Counted from the stretch's first letter, positions 33,432 to 45,434 are shown. The stretch is 64,000 nucleotides of DNA from Actinoplanes couchii (GCF_016862075.1 NZ_BOMG01000027.1:1-64000), one strand, 5' to 3'. Notes: a model not told the origin generated them from the letters alone. A program made the numbers and translations.

Positions 33432-34396
33432 CACCACACCTCGCCTTGTCTACGCAGCACCCGCCGGTAGAAGACCGAGAAGACCAGCAGGATCGACAGG
33501 ATCAGCACGCCGTACGTGGAGGCGAGCGAGTAGTTGCGGATGCCCTCGAACGCGGCCCGGAACGCACCGGTCACCAGGATCTCGGTCTGCCCGGCCGGTT
33601 GCCCCTCGGTGACCAGGAAGATGATCGGGAACATGTTGAACGTCCAGATCGTGCCGAGCAGGATCACCGTCGAGCTGACCGGCCGCAGCCCCGGCAGGGT
33701 GATGTGCCGGAACCGCTGCCAGGGCGAGGCCCCGTCGATCTCGGCCGACTCGTAGAGATCCGACGGGATGCTCTGCAGGCCGCCGAGCAGCGCCACCATC
33801 ATGAACGGCACACCCAGCCAGATGTTGGTCAGCACCGCCACGAACAGCGACGACCACCGGTCGGCGAACCACGCGACCGAGTCGAACCCGAACGCGTCGA
33901 GCACCGAGTTGACCAGGCCGAGCCGCTCGTTGAAGAGGAACTTCCAGGCGAACGCGCTGATGAACGCGGGCACCGCCCAGGGCAGCACGAGCAGCACCCG
34001 GTAGAGGCCGCGGAACCGCATCTCCCGGTGGATCAGGACGGCCAGGCCGAGACCGAGGCCGTAGTGGAACGCGACCCCGGCGGCCGTCCAGATCACCGTG
34101 GTGCCGGTCCACTGCCAGAACTCGCCGATCCGGCCGGTCAGGATGTTCACGTAGTTGTCGAACCCGACGTACGACCAGGCGTTCGGGTTCTCCCTGCAGA
34201 CCTCCCCACCGGTGATCGACTTCGTGCAGATCTCGGCGAGCTGGTTGGCCTCGGTCTGGTTGGTGAAGGTCAGCCAGATGCCGTTGGCCAGCGGATAGAG
34301 GATCAGGACGGCCAGGATCAGCACCACCGGTACGACCATCGCCCAGGCCGTCCAGTGTTTGTCCCAGCTCCGCCGGAGCGCGATCACCGTGGTCAT
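33431..34396 (-). CDS. malF: Maltodextrin ABC transporter permease MalF
   Basis: A 321-residue inner-membrane permease. Hydrophobic helices are visible from residue 17 on; a large external loop (about 40-90, with CTKSITGGEVC, possibly a disulfide) sits between helices 1 and 2. The EAA loop is YESAEIDGASPWQRFRHITLPGLRP. Starts 2 bases after the malE stop. It functions with MalE and MalG in uptake of maltose or maltodextrins made by the secreted amylopullulanase. Confidence 0.93.
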   Translation of the reverse strand: MTTVIALRRSWDKHWTAWAMVVPVVLILAVLILYPLANGIWLTFTNQTEANQLAEICTKSITGGEVCRENPNAWSYVGFDNYVNILTGRIGEFWQWTGTTVIWTAAGVAFHYGLGLGLAVLIHREMRFRGLYRVLLVLPWAVPAFISAFAWKFLFNERLGLVNSVLDAFGFDSVAWFADRWSSLFVAVLTNIWLGVPFMMVALLGGLQSIPSDLYESAEIDGASPWQRFRHITLPGLRPVSSTVILLGTIWTFNMFPIIFLVTEGQPAGQTEILVTGAFRAAFEGIRNYSLASTYGVLILSILLVFSVFYRRVLRRQGEVW

Positions 34397-34398
34397 GA

Positions 34399-35679
34399 TC
34401 AGTTGGTGGCGTATCCGGGGACGACCTCGGCCTTGTACTTCGCCGCGACGGCGTCGAGGGCGGCCTTCGGGTCCTTGTTCTGCACCAGCACCTCGGTGGC
34501 GAGCTGGTCGAGCGCGCCGAAGAACTGGCCGCCCTCCGGGATCCACGGGCGGTTCACAGCGGTCTCCGAGACCGGCTGGAACGCGGCGATCACCGGGTCG
34601 CCCTTGACCGAGTCGATCTCGTACGCCGACTTGCGGGTCGGCAGCAGGCCCAGCTTGCCGGCCAGGAACGCCTGCGACTCGGCGGAGTTCATGTACTTGA
34701 TGAACGCGACCGCGGCGGCCGCCTTCTCCTGCGGGACACCGGACCAGACCACGTAGTTGTGGCCGCCGATCGGGGTGCCGGCCTTCGCGGAACCGGCCGG
34801 GACCGGCGCGATGCCCAGATTCTCCACGCCGCCGAAACCGGGGGCGGACTTGACGTTGCCGACCTCCCACGGGCCGTTCACGATGAACGCGACCTTCTTC
34901 TCCTTGAAGAGGGTCATCATCGTGTTGTACGCGTCGGTGGCGGACGGCTTGACCGCGGCGCCGCTGTCGATCAGGTCCTTGGCGACCTTCAGCCCGGCGA
35001 CGTTCTGCTCCGAGTTCACCACGATCTTCTTCGCCGCGGTGTCGACCAGGTCACCGCCCTCGCCGTAGAGGAACGGCAGGGTGAAGTAGCCGGCCGGGTT
35101 GATGTAGAGGCCGTCCACACCGGTCTTCTGCTTGACCGTCTGCGCGGCGGTCTTCAGCTCGGCCCAGGTCTTCGGGACCTCGACACCGGCCTTCTGCACG
35201 AGCTCCTTGTTGTAGAGCAGGGCCAGGCTGTCGGTGACCTGCGGGACACCGTACGTCTTGCCGTCCAGCTTGTTGGAGGCGAGCGCGGCCGGGTTGTAGT
35301 CGGCCTCGTCGGCGGTCAGGTCCGAGCCGTCCAGGGAGTACAGGTAGCCCAGCGACGCGAACTCGGGCACCCAAGCGACCTCGGCGCGCAGGATGTCCGG
35401 GGCGCCGGTCTTGGCCGCGGCGGCGGTCTTGAACTTGTTCTGCGCGTCGGCGAACGGCACCGACTGGTAGTTGATCTTCACGTTCGGGAACTCGGCGTTG
35501 AACTTCTGGATCAGCTCCTGGAAGACCGGGCCCTCGTTCTTGGCGTCCGAGGTGTCCCACCAGGTGAGTTCGGCGGCGAGATCCTGCTTTTTCTCCGGCT
35601 CGGCGGCCTCGCCACCACCGCAGGCGGCGAGGGTGACGGTGAGGGCGGCGGCAGCGAGTCCCTGGGCTATGTGACGCAT
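34399..35679 (-). CDS. malE: Maltose/maltodextrin-binding lipoprotein MalE
   Basis: A 426-residue extracellular solute-binding lipoprotein. The signal peptide ends in the lipobox TLAAC (Cys about residue 20), then GGGEAAEPEKK. The binding protein fold (family 1) is seen with ELTWWDTSDAKNEGP, VPFADAQNKFKTAAA, WVPEFASLG, GKTYGVPQVTDSLALLYNKEL and a late AFIVNGPWEVGNV; the tryptophans are typical sugar-stacking residues. ATG 35679 is preceded by AAGGAG. Two GCAAG palindromes stand upstream, so it is probably repressed by the adjacent MalR-type regulator. Confidence 0.94.
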   Translation of the reverse strand: MRHIAQGLAAAALTVTLAACGGGEAAEPEKKQDLAAELTWWDTSDAKNEGPVFQELIQKFNAEFPNVKINYQSVPFADAQNKFKTAAAAKTGAPDILRAEVAWVPEFASLGYLYSLDGSDLTADEADYNPAALASNKLDGKTYGVPQVTDSLALLYNKELVQKAGVEVPKTWAELKTAAQTVKQKTGVDGLYINPAGYFTLPFLYGEGGDLVDTAAKKIVVNSEQNVAGLKVAKDLIDSGAAVKPSATDAYNTMMTLFKEKKVAFIVNGPWEVGNVKSAPGFGGVENLGIAPVPAGSAKAGTPIGGHNYVVWSGVPQEKAAAAVAFIKYMNSAESQAFLAGKLGLLPTRKSAYEIDSVKGDPVIAAFQPVSETAVNRPWIPEGGQFFGALDQLATEVLVQNKDPKAALDAVAAKYKAEVVPGYATN

Positions 35680-35722
35680 GATGCGCTCCTTGATGACCTG
35701 CTCGGTGACGCATCGGAACGTA

Positions 35723-35734
35723 GCAAGAACTTTC
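35723..35734. promoter_or_regulatory. MalR-type operator near malE (imperfect)
   Basis: GCAAGAACTTTC is a GCAAG-N2-CTTGC site with one changed base in the right arm. It begins 44 bases upstream of the malE start, a position expected for a repressor site near the promoter. A further CTTGC half-site follows at 35759-35763. Confidence 0.6.
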
Positions 35735-35829
35735 ATACTTAGAAACCCCTTGCTGGTACGCGGCCGCTCCTTGATCAGGTGTTATCAGGACAAACAGGTA
35801 ATTCGCTGCGCTACTTTCCGGGTTTTCGT

Positions 35830-35841
35830 GCAAGTTCTTGC
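35830..35841. promoter_or_regulatory. MalR-type operator upstream of malE (perfect)
   Basis: GCAAGTTCTTGC is a perfect GCAAG-N2-CTTGC palindrome, the same as the site next to malR except for its centre. It lies about 150 bases upstream of malE. A further GCAAG half-site is at 35861-35865. With the site at 35723 it could support looping or cooperative repression. Confidence 0.7.
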
Positions 35842-35874
35842 TGAAGAGACGTCAACTGTGGCAAGAAATGCAAA

Positions 35875-35910
35875 AAGGCGGTGACGGGGCATGATGCCCG
35901 TCACCGCCTT
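35875..35910. terminator. Terminator of argH
   Basis: AAGGCGGTGACGGGC (35875-35889, approximate edge) pairs with GCCCGTCACCGCCTT (35896-35910) around a six-base loop. It lies 18 bases after the argH stop (minus strand), and an A-run (35872-35876) follows on that strand as a U tract. Confidence 0.9.
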
Positions 35911-35928
35911 CACGGCCTTGCGATGGTG

Positions 35929-37380
35929 TTACCGGGGAACGACCTTCTCCACCGCCCACTGGCGCCAGTTGTCCAGCTTGTGCTGCACGGTGGCGAGCTG
36001 GTCGGCCACCGGGCCGGGGCCGGTCGAACCCGGCGTGGTGCGCGCGGCCAGCGCCGACGACACCGACAACACCTCCCGCACCGACGGGTCGAGGTGCTCG
36101 CTGACCGTTTTCAGGTCGTCGTCGGAGACGTCGTCCAGCTCGCACTCACGGGCCGAGCAGAGCGCCACCAGCTTGCCGGTGATCTCGTGCGCGTCGCGGA
36201 ACGGCACACCCTTGCGGACCAGCCAGTCGGCGACCTCGGTGGCCAGCGAGAAACCGACGGGCGCGGCGGCGGCCAGCCGGTCCACCCGGACCGTCATCGT
36301 CGAGATCATCCCGGCCAGCGCGGGCAGCAGCAGCTCCAGGGTGTCCACCGCGTCGAACGCGGGCTCCTTGTCCTCCTGCATGTCCCGGTCGTAGGTCAGC
36401 GGCAGGCCTTTGAGCATGGTCAGCACCGCGACCAGGCCGCCGACCAGCCGGCCGCTCTTGCCCCGGGCCAGCTCGGCGATGTCCGCGTTCTTCTTCTGCG
36501 GCATGATCGACGAACCGGTGGCGAAGGCGTCGTCCAGCTCCACCCAGCCGAACTCGGTCGACGTCCAGAGCACCACCTCCTCGCCCAGGCGGGACAGGTG
36601 CACACCGATCAGCGCGGTCGCGAAGAGGAACTCGGCGACGAAGTCACGGTCGGCGACGGCGTCCATCGAATTCTCCGCGGGGGCGGTGAAACCCAGCTCC
36701 CGGGCGACCGCCGCCGGGTCCAGCGGCAACGACGAACCGGCCAGCGCGCCCGAGCCGAGCGGGCTGATCGCGGTGCGGGCGTCCCAGTCGCGCAGCCGCT
36801 CCAGGTCACGCAGCAGCGGCTGGACGTGCGCCAGCAGCCAGTGGCCGAAGCTCACCGGCTGCGCGTGCTGCACGTGGGTCATGCCGGGCGCCGCGGTGCC
36901 GACGTTGCGGGCCGCCTGCTCGGTCAGCGCGTCGGCCAGCTCGATCAGCGCCACCGCCACCCCGCGGGCGTGGTCACGCAGGTAGAGCCGGAGGTCGGTG
37001 GCGACCTGGTCGTTGCGGGACCGGCCGGCCCGCAGCTTGCCGCCGAGCGCGCCGAGCCGCTCCAGCAGGCCGCGCTCCAGAGCGGTGTGGACGTCCTCGT
37101 CCTCGATCGTGGGGCGGAAGTCACCGGCGGCGCAGGCCGACTCCAGATCGTCCAGCGCGGCCAGCATGCGGCCCAGCTCGTCCGCGTCGAGCAGCCCCGC
37201 GTTGGCCAGCACCCGGGCGTGCGCGCGGGAGGCGAGCAGGTCATAGGGCGCGAGGCGCCAGTCGAACTGCACGCTGACGCTCAGCCGGGCCAGCGCCTCG
37301 GCCGGGCCGCCCGCGAACCGCGCACCCCAGAGCCGCGTCGGCTCGTCGCTCTCCGGCACACCTTCTCCTTGGTCGCTCAC
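35929..37380 (-). CDS. argH: Argininosuccinate lyase
   Basis: Cytoplasmic last enzyme of arginine synthesis: argininosuccinate to arginine and fumarate. 483 residues. The superfamily signature GSSIMPQKKNA and the upstream GKLRAGRSRNDQV and TAAPGMTHVQHAQPV are all present, giving the three conserved regions of the active site. GTG 37380 (GGAAGG 9 bases upstream) or GTG 37359 (GGAG 5 bases upstream) can be the start. argH is separated from argG by the oppositely oriented dapE, so it needs its own promoter. An ARG-box-like palindrome lies 60-70 bases upstream. Confidence 0.96.
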   Translation of the reverse strand: MSDQGEGVPESDEPTRLWGARFAGGPAEALARLSVSVQFDWRLAPYDLLASRAHARVLANAGLLDADELGRMLAALDDLESACAAGDFRPTIEDEDVHTALERGLLERLGALGGKLRAGRSRNDQVATDLRLYLRDHARGVAVALIELADALTEQAARNVGTAAPGMTHVQHAQPVSFGHWLLAHVQPLLRDLERLRDWDARTAISPLGSGALAGSSLPLDPAAVARELGFTAPAENSMDAVADRDFVAEFLFATALIGVHLSRLGEEVVLWTSTEFGWVELDDAFATGSSIMPQKKNADIAELARGKSGRLVGGLVAVLTMLKGLPLTYDRDMQEDKEPAFDAVDTLELLLPALAGMISTMTVRVDRLAAAAPVGFSLATEVADWLVRKGVPFRDAHEITGKLVALCSARECELDDVSDDDLKTVSEHLDPSVREVLSVSSALAARTTPGSTGPGPVADQLATVQHKLDNWRQWAVEKVVPR

Positions 37381-37438
37381 GTTTCGTTACCTTCCTGACC
37401 CTATCGGTGCGACGGCCCGCGATGACACGGGGTCCTCT

Positions 37439-37450
37439 GCATAAAAATGT
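37439..37450. promoter_or_regulatory. ARG-box-like palindrome between argH and dapE
   Basis: GCATAAAAATGT matches the pattern GCAT-N4-ATGY of the stronger box before argC. It stands between divergent argH (start 37380) and dapE (start 37474). Two tandem TCTGATA heptamers (37450-37463) follow directly on the plus strand. ArgR binding here would explain joint control of argH with the main operon. Confidence 0.5.
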
Positions 37451-37473
37451 CTGATATCTGATAAGTTTGCAAC

Positions 37474-38535
37474 ATGACCACGCTCGATCTGACCGGTGAT
37501 GTAGTCGACCTCACTCAGACAATCTGCGACATTCCCTCCGTCAGCGGCGATGAGAAGGCTCTCGCCGACGCCGTCGAGAACGCCCTGCGGGCCTACCCCC
37601 ACCTGGAGGTCCTCCGGGACGGTGACGCCGTCGTGGCGCGCACCTCGTTCGGGCGCGACACCCGGGTGGTGATCGCCGGGCACCTGGACACCGTGCCGGT
37701 CAAGGACAACCTGCCGGTCGTCGTCGACGGCGACGTCATGCGCGGCCGGGGCACCGTCGACATGAAGGCCGGCGTGGCCGTCGCCCTGCACCTGGCCGCC
37801 ACCCTCACCGACCCGCGGTACGACCTGACCTTCGTCTTCTACGACCACGAGGAGGTCGCGGCCAAGCTCAACGGGCTCGGGCGGCTGGTCCGCAACCACC
37901 CCGAGTGGCTGACCGGCGACTTCGCGATCCTCGGCGAGCCGTCCGACGGCACCGTCGAGGGCGGCTGCCAGGGCACCATGCGGGTGAAGATCACCGTGCC
38001 CGGGGTGGCCGCGCACTCGGCCCGCTCGTGGCGGGGCAGCAACGCCATCCACAGCGCCGGCGCGGTCCTCGACGTGCTGCGGGCCTATCAGCCGCGGCAG
38101 CCGATCGTCGACGGCCTGCAGTACCACGAGGGCCTCAACGCGGTGAAGATCGAGGGCGGCATCGCCGGCAACGTGATCCCCGACCTGTGCACCGTCTACG
38201 TCAACCACCGGTTCGCCCCCGACCGCGGGGTGGCCGAGGCCGAGGCCCACCTGCGGGAGGTGTTCGCCGGCTTCGAGGTCGAGGTGGTCGACGCCGCCCC
38301 CGGCGCCCGCCCCGGCCTGGACCGGCCGGCCGCCGCCGAGTTCGTCGCGCTGGTCGGGCGGGAGCCGCAGGCCAAGCTGGGCTGGACCGACGTGTCCCGG
38401 TTCGCCGGCCTGGGCGTCCCGGCCGTCAACTTCGGCCCCGGCTCACCGCTGATGGCGCACACCGACGACGAGTTCGTGCCGATCCCGGAGATCCGCCAGG
38501 CCCTCAAGGTCTTGAAGGCCTGGCTGACCGTTTAG
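37474..38535 (+). CDS. dapE: Succinyl-diaminopimelate desuccinylase
   Basis: Cytoplasmic M20-family zinc hydrolase of lysine/peptidoglycan synthesis. 353 residues. Metal-site motifs: AGHLDTVPV (His, Asp), GTVDMKAGVAV (bridging Asp), FYDHEEVA (catalytic and metal Glu), and the C-terminal MAHTDDEFV (His). GVAAHSARSW is the typical lid segment. It is inserted, in opposite orientation, between argG and argH. The gene ends directly at a 45-bp tandem repeat array shared with the 3' end of argG. Confidence 0.93.
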   Translation: MTTLDLTGDVVDLTQTICDIPSVSGDEKALADAVENALRAYPHLEVLRDGDAVVARTSFGRDTRVVIAGHLDTVPVKDNLPVVVDGDVMRGRGTVDMKAGVAVALHLAATLTDPRYDLTFVFYDHEEVAAKLNGLGRLVRNHPEWLTGDFAILGEPSDGTVEGGCQGTMRVKITVPGVAAHSARSWRGSNAIHSAGAVLDVLRAYQPRQPIVDGLQYHEGLNAVKIEGGIAGNVIPDLCTVYVNHRFAPDRGVAEAEAHLREVFAGFEVEVVDAAPGARPGLDRPAAAEFVALVGREPQAKLGWTDVSRFAGLGVPAVNFGPGSPLMAHTDDEFVPIPEIRQALKVLKAWLTV

Positions 38536-38740
38536 GCCGGTTTCGCGGCGGCTCGGGCCGGGCCCGCGGCCGTCTCCTCGGCCGGTTTCGCGGCGGCTCA
38601 GGCCGGATCCGCGGCCGTCTCCTCGGCCGGTTTCGCGGCGGCTCAGGCCGGATCCGCGGCCGTCTCCTCGGCCGGGTTCGCGACGGCTCAGGCCGGATCC
38701 GCGGCCTTCTCCTCGGCCGGGGTCGCGGCGGCGCGGGCGA
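38536..38740. repeat. 45-bp tandem repeat array between dapE and argG
   Basis: About 4.5 units: 38536-38580, 38581-38625, 38626-38670, 38671-38715, then a partial unit. Core: GCCGGTTTCGCGGCGGCTCA, then GGCCGGATCCGCGGCCGTCT, then CCTCG. Units 2 and 3 are identical. The array begins at the base after the dapE stop and continues into argG, whose stop (38688-38690) is in unit 4. Each unit has the same TGA in the argG frame, so argG length would not change with copy number loss beyond it. Confidence 0.9.
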
Positions 38741-39941
38741 TCGCGCCGGGCACCGAGTACATGTGGGCGAACGCCCGGGCCTGCTCGCCGGTCCACAGCG
38801 ACGAGCCGTGCCCGTAGACGACACCCGACCGGGTGGCGGCGTCCAGCAGGGAGTACGGGCTCTTGCTGCCCAGGAGCACGATGTTGCCCTTGTGCAGCAG
38901 GACCCGCACGGTGCCGGTGACCCGGCGCTGGCTGGAGTCCAGGAAGGCCCGGAAGTCGTCCATGATCGGGTCGAAGTAGACGGCCTCGTGCAGCAGGTCG
39001 CCGTAGGTGTTGCCGAGCGTCGCCTTGGTGGCCTGCTGCCGGTTCGACAGGGTCAACTTCTCCAGCTCACGGTGTGCCGCGAGGAGGATCAGCATGCCCG
39101 GCGCCTCGAACCCGACCCGGGCCAGGTTGCCGACCATGGTGGACCCCATGTGGATGCCCCGGCCGATGCCGTGCTCGCCGCCGAGGGTGTTCAGCGCCGA
39201 CAGGATCGAATAGTTGTGGTCGGTCGGCAGCGCCTCGCCGTCCACCGGCACCGCCGACACGACCTCGCCCGCCTCGAAGCTGATCAGCAGCTCGACACCC
39301 TTGTCCGGGGCCTCGTCGATCGACCTGGTGTAGGTCCAGGCCGACTCCGGCAGGTAATCCCAGGAGCCGTAGGTCTCCTCGCCACCGATCGACGTGCCGA
39401 TCAGGCCCTCGTTGATCGAGTAGAGCTTGACCTTCTCGCTGACCTCGTAACCCCGCGAACGCAGGAAGTCGGTCTCCCCCTCCCGGGTCAGCCGCTCGTC
39501 CCGGATCGGGGTGACGATCTCCAGGTGCGGGGCCAGGGCCCGGATCACCGCGTCGTAACGGACGTGGTCCGCACCGGCGCCGGTCGAGCCGTGCGCCACC
39601 GCGTCCGCGCCGACCTCCAGCGCGACCTGCACGACCTTCTCCGCCTGGATCAGCCGCTCCGCGCCGACACACGACGGGTAGGCGCCGTTGCGCAGGTAGT
39701 TCGCCTTGATCGCGTACGTGATGACCCGGTCGTACAGCTCGGCGCGGGCGTCGACCACGTGGTGCTCGACGGCGCCCAGCTCCTCGGCCCGCGCCTTGAC
39801 GACCTCGGCCTCCCCGCTGTGCAGGCCGCCGGTGTCGACGTTGGCGGTCACCACGTCCCAGCCCTTCTCGCGGAAGTCCACGAGGGCGTACGAGGTGTCC
39901 AGCCCACCGGAGAAAGCAAGGACGATCTTGCGCTTGGTCAT
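38688..39941 (-). CDS. argG: Argininosuccinate synthase, atypical subtype
   Basis: Cytoplasmic ATP-dependent condensation of citrulline with aspartate. 417 residues. The PP-loop AFSGGLDTS is at residues 9-17. VDTGGLHSGEAEVV, YLRNGAYPSCVGAERLIQAEK and AHGSTGAGADHVRYD take the place of the DVGQG / MDRYPLVSALSRPL / HGCTGKGNDQVRFE of common actinobacterial ArgG. From memory this resembles the Bacteroidetes/Xanthomonas subtype more closely. The C-terminus (ATPAEEKAADPA) is encoded in the tandem repeat. The start overlaps the unknown gene upstream by ATGA. Last gene of the arginine chain before dapE. Confidence 0.92.
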   Translation of the reverse strand: MTKRKIVLAFSGGLDTSYALVDFREKGWDVVTANVDTGGLHSGEAEVVKARAEELGAVEHHVVDARAELYDRVITYAIKANYLRNGAYPSCVGAERLIQAEKVVQVALEVGADAVAHGSTGAGADHVRYDAVIRALAPHLEIVTPIRDERLTREGETDFLRSRGYEVSEKVKLYSINEGLIGTSIGGEETYGSWDYLPESAWTYTRSIDEAPDKGVELLISFEAGEVVSAVPVDGEALPTDHNYSILSALNTLGGEHGIGRGIHMGSTMVGNLARVGFEAPGMLILLAAHRELEKLTLSNRQQATKATLGNTYGDLLHEAVYFDPIMDDFRAFLDSSQRRVTGTVRVLLHKGNIVLLGSKSPYSLLDAATRSGVVYGHGSSLWTGEQARAFAHMYSVPGAIARAAATPAEEKAADPA

Positions 39942-40827
39942 CGCGGAAGTTCCTTCTCGAGAATCGGTACGTATGTCTTACCGTCCCGGCGGATGTGGCC
40001 GGGCGGCAGGACATGGAACTCACAGCGGCCCGCTTCGATGTCCTTCTGCATCGCCCGCTGGCGGCTGTAGTCGAACGGATCGAGCAGGAAGGTCGGCTCG
40101 GGCACCGGCGCGCCCGCGGGCAGCGTCAGATCGCTCTGGTAGACGAACGAACCCGGCGAGGTGTGGAACGGCACGGTCGCGACCAGGATCTTCAGCGCGC
40201 CGAACTCGGTGTGCACCTTGAGGGCGCTGTTGTCGTACTGGGTGACGCCGTCGAGCTTCTGCGCCCTATACGCGGACAGGGCGAGCGCCTTGGCCGCCTT
40301 GCCCAGACCGACCGCCGGCATCAGCGACCACAGTGACCAGCCGGTCCAGCGGCCCGGTTCGGCGCTGGGGGCGGCGCAGTAGCCACCGACCGGGACCGGG
40401 CCCCGGTAGCCGCTGTCCCGCATGTCCTGCTGGACCTTGCGCAGCAACTGCTTCACGTCGGTGTCGAAGCGGAACGTGGACCGCTCGACCATGTCCGCGA
40501 ACTTCTCCTGCGGCAGGCCGGCGATCAGGGCGGCGGCCGGCATCAGGATCAGGTCGACCATCACCCACTGCGGCATCGGGATACCGCGGTCCCCGAAGGC
40601 GATGCCGTTGATCACGTTGAAGAAGTTCAGGAAGTCCCGGATCGACCAGTCCTTCTCGGCGGTCTCGGTGAAGTCGAGCCAGGTGAGCTTGTGCCCGTAC
40701 GGCGCGGTGTTGAACTGCGGGCGCAGCGTCTCGTTGGAGGCCAGGAAGAACTCGACACCGTGCCCGACCAGGCTGTCGGTGTGGTCGGCGAAATCCGGGA
40801 ACCGGAGCTCCACCGCTGGTGTGAACG

Positions 40828-40831
<4 letters not shown>
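39938..40831 (-). CDS. Unknown protein embedded in the arginine operon
   Basis: A 297-residue soluble protein that I do not recognise. It is coupled on both sides by ATGA overlaps (argR before, argG after). Visible stretches: [27 protein letters not shown] at the start, [29 protein letters not shown], a two-tryptophan [11 protein letters not shown], and a C-terminal [30 protein letters not shown]. No signal peptide, no membrane helix, no known metal or nucleotide motif. Its place suggests a role in, or linked to, the citrulline-to-arginine step, perhaps with the atypical ArgG. This is inference from position only. Confidence 0.85.
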
Positions 40832-43398
<2,567 letters not shown>

Positions 43399-43402
<4 letters not shown>

Positions 43403-44265
43403 GAGGGGACCACCATGGTTCCGAATCCTTCTTCCGTGAAGACTTCGAGCAGGGTCGAGTGGGCGACCCGGCCGTCGACGACGTGCGCGGCGGGCACTCC
43501 GCCACGCACCGCGCGCAGGCAGGCCTCCATCTTGGGGACCATCCCGGACTCCAGCGAGGGCAGCAGCTTCTCCAGCGCGTCCGCGTCGATCTCGGTGGTC
43601 AGCGAGGAGGTGTCCGGCCAGTTCGTGTAGAGACCTGGCACGTCGGTGAGGACCACCAGCTTGCGGGCGCCGAGCGCGACCGCGAGCGCGGAGGCGGCGG
43701 TGTCGGCGTTCACGTTGTGCGCCACCCCGGCGGCGTCCGGCGCGACGGTGGCGATCACCGGGATCCGGCCGGCCGCGATCAGGTCGTCGACGGCCGAGGT
43801 GTCCACCCGGTCGACGTCGCCGACCAGGCCGATGTCGACCTCCTCGCCGTTGATCGTCGCGCCCCGGCGGACCGCTGTGAACAGTCGCGCGTCCTCACCG
43901 GACAGGCCCACCGCGTGCGGGCCGTGCTTGTTGATCAGGCCGACCAGCTCCCGGCCGACCTGACCGGTGAGCACCATCCGGACGATCTCCATCGTCTCCG
44001 GGGTGGTGACCCGCAGGCCGCCGCGGAACTCCGACTCGATGCCGACCCGCTTCAGCATCCGGTTGATCTGCGGGCCGCCGCCGTGCACCACGACCGGCTT
44101 GATGCCGACGTGCCGCAGGAACACCATGTCGGCGGCGAACGCCTCGGAGAGCGCCGGGTCGACCATGGCGTTGCCGCCGTACTTGATCACGACGGTGGCG
44201 CCGTGGAAACGCTCCAGCCAGGGCAGTGCCTCGATCAGGATCTCGGCTTTCTGCTGAGCCTTCAT
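43399..44265 (-). CDS. argB: Acetylglutamate kinase
   Basis: Amino-acid kinase-family enzyme, 288 residues, phosphorylating N-acetylglutamate. [10 protein letters not shown] near residue 25 binds ATP phosphates, [11 protein letters not shown] around 78 and [16 protein letters not shown] around 100 shape the substrate and arginine-sensitive site. Arginine feedback inhibition is common in cyclic-pathway kinases and plausible here since argJ is present. Overlaps argJ by ATGA. Confidence 0.95.
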
Positions 44266-45434
44266 GAGGAGTACGCCGAATTCTCGTGGACGTAGGCGTG
44301 CGACAGATCGGTGGTCCAGATCGTCGCGCCCATCTCGCCCTCGCGCAGGTTGATCGTCACGGTCACGTCGCGGCCGGACAGGTCGACCTTGCTCCGGTCC
44401 TCCGCGGCGGCGCCGCCCTTGCAGATCCAGACGCCGTTGATCGCCACGTCGATCCGGTCCGGCTCGAAGGCCGCGCTGGTGGTGCCGACCGCGGCGAGGA
44501 TCCGCCCCCAGTTCGGGTCGTTGCCGAAGAACGCGGTCTTGACCAGGTTGTTGCCCGCGACCGTGCGGCCCACCTGCACCGCGTCCGCCTCGCTGGCGGC
44601 GCCCTGCACCTCGATCGCGATGTGTTTGGTGGCGCCCTCGGCGTCGCCGATCAGCTGCTGGGCCAGGTCGTGGCAGACCTCGGTGACCGCGGCGGTCAGC
44701 TCCTCGAGGGTCGGCTGCCGGTTGGAGGCGCCGCTGGCCAGCAGGATCACCGTGTCGTTGGTGGACATGCAGCCGTCGGCGTCGATCCGGTCGAAGGTGA
44801 CCCGGGTGGCGGCGCGCAGCGCGGCGTCGAGCGTGTCGTTGTCGGCGGAGGCGTCGGTGGTGATCACCACCAGCATGGTGGCCAGGGCCGGGGCCAGCAT
44901 GCCGGCGCCCTTGGCGATGCCGCCGACCGACCAGCCCTCGCGCGGGGCCACCGCGTTCTTCGCCACCGTGTCGGTGGTCATGATGGCCTCGGCGGCCCGG
45001 GGGCCACCGTCGGCGGCGAGCGCCTTGGCCGCCGCGTTGACCCCGGGCAGCAGCTTGTCCATCGGGAGCAGCTCGCCGATCAGGCCGGTGGAGCAGACCG
45101 CCACGTCGCCGGGGCCGATCATCATCCGGTTGGCGCCGCCGCGCAGCACCGCGGCGGTGTGCTCGGCGGTGGCGTGGGTGTCCCGGAAGCCCTGCGGCCC
45201 GGTGCACGCGTTGGCGCCGCCGGAGTTGAGGACGACCGCGCGGACGATGCCGCCCTTGAGCACCTGCTGGCTCCACAGGACCGGCGCGGCCTTGACCCGG
45301 TTGCCGGTGAAGACGGCGGCCGCGGTGTAGTCGGGGCCGTCGTTGACGACCAGGGCGACGTCGGCGTTGCCGGTGGCCTTGAGCCCGGCGGCGACGCCGG
45401 AGGCGCGGAAACCCTTGGGGTGGGTGACGGTCAC
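44262..45434 (-). CDS. argJ: Glutamate N-acetyltransferase / ornithine acetyltransferase
   Basis: Self-cleaving transacetylase, 390 residues, that recycles the acetyl group between acetylornithine and glutamate; this makes the arginine pathway cyclic. The autoprocessing site is in [10 protein letters not shown], where the Thr becomes the N-terminal nucleophile of the beta chain. GSG-type KGAGMLAP lies just before it. [12 protein letters not shown] and the C-terminal [13 protein letters not shown] are standard. Start is GTG 45434, overlapping argC stop in GTGA. The C-terminus ends HENSAYSS as usual. Confidence 0.95.
   Translation of the reverse strand: MTVTHPKGFRASGVAAGLKATGNADVALVVNDGPDYTAAAVFTGNRVKAAPVLWSQQVLKGGIVRAVVLNSGGANACTGPQGFRDTHATAEHTAAVLRGGANRMMIGPGDVAVCSTGLIGELLPMDKLLPGVNAAAKALAADGGPRAAEAIMTTDTVAKNAVAPREGWSVGGIAKGAGMLAPALATMLVVITTDASADNDTLDAALRAATRVTFDRIDADGCMSTNDTVILLASGASNRQPTLEELTAAVTEVCHDLAQQLIGDAEGATKHIAIEVQGAASEADAVQVGRTVAGNNLVKTAFFGNDPNWGRILAAVGTTSAAFEPDRIDVAINGVWICKGGAAAEDRSKVDLSGRDVTVTINLREGEMGATIWTTDLSHAYVHENSAYSS

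Noticed and set aside
38536..38740. CRISPR-like regular repeats
   Set aside because: Units are contiguous with no unique spacers and no cas genes; it is a minisatellite.
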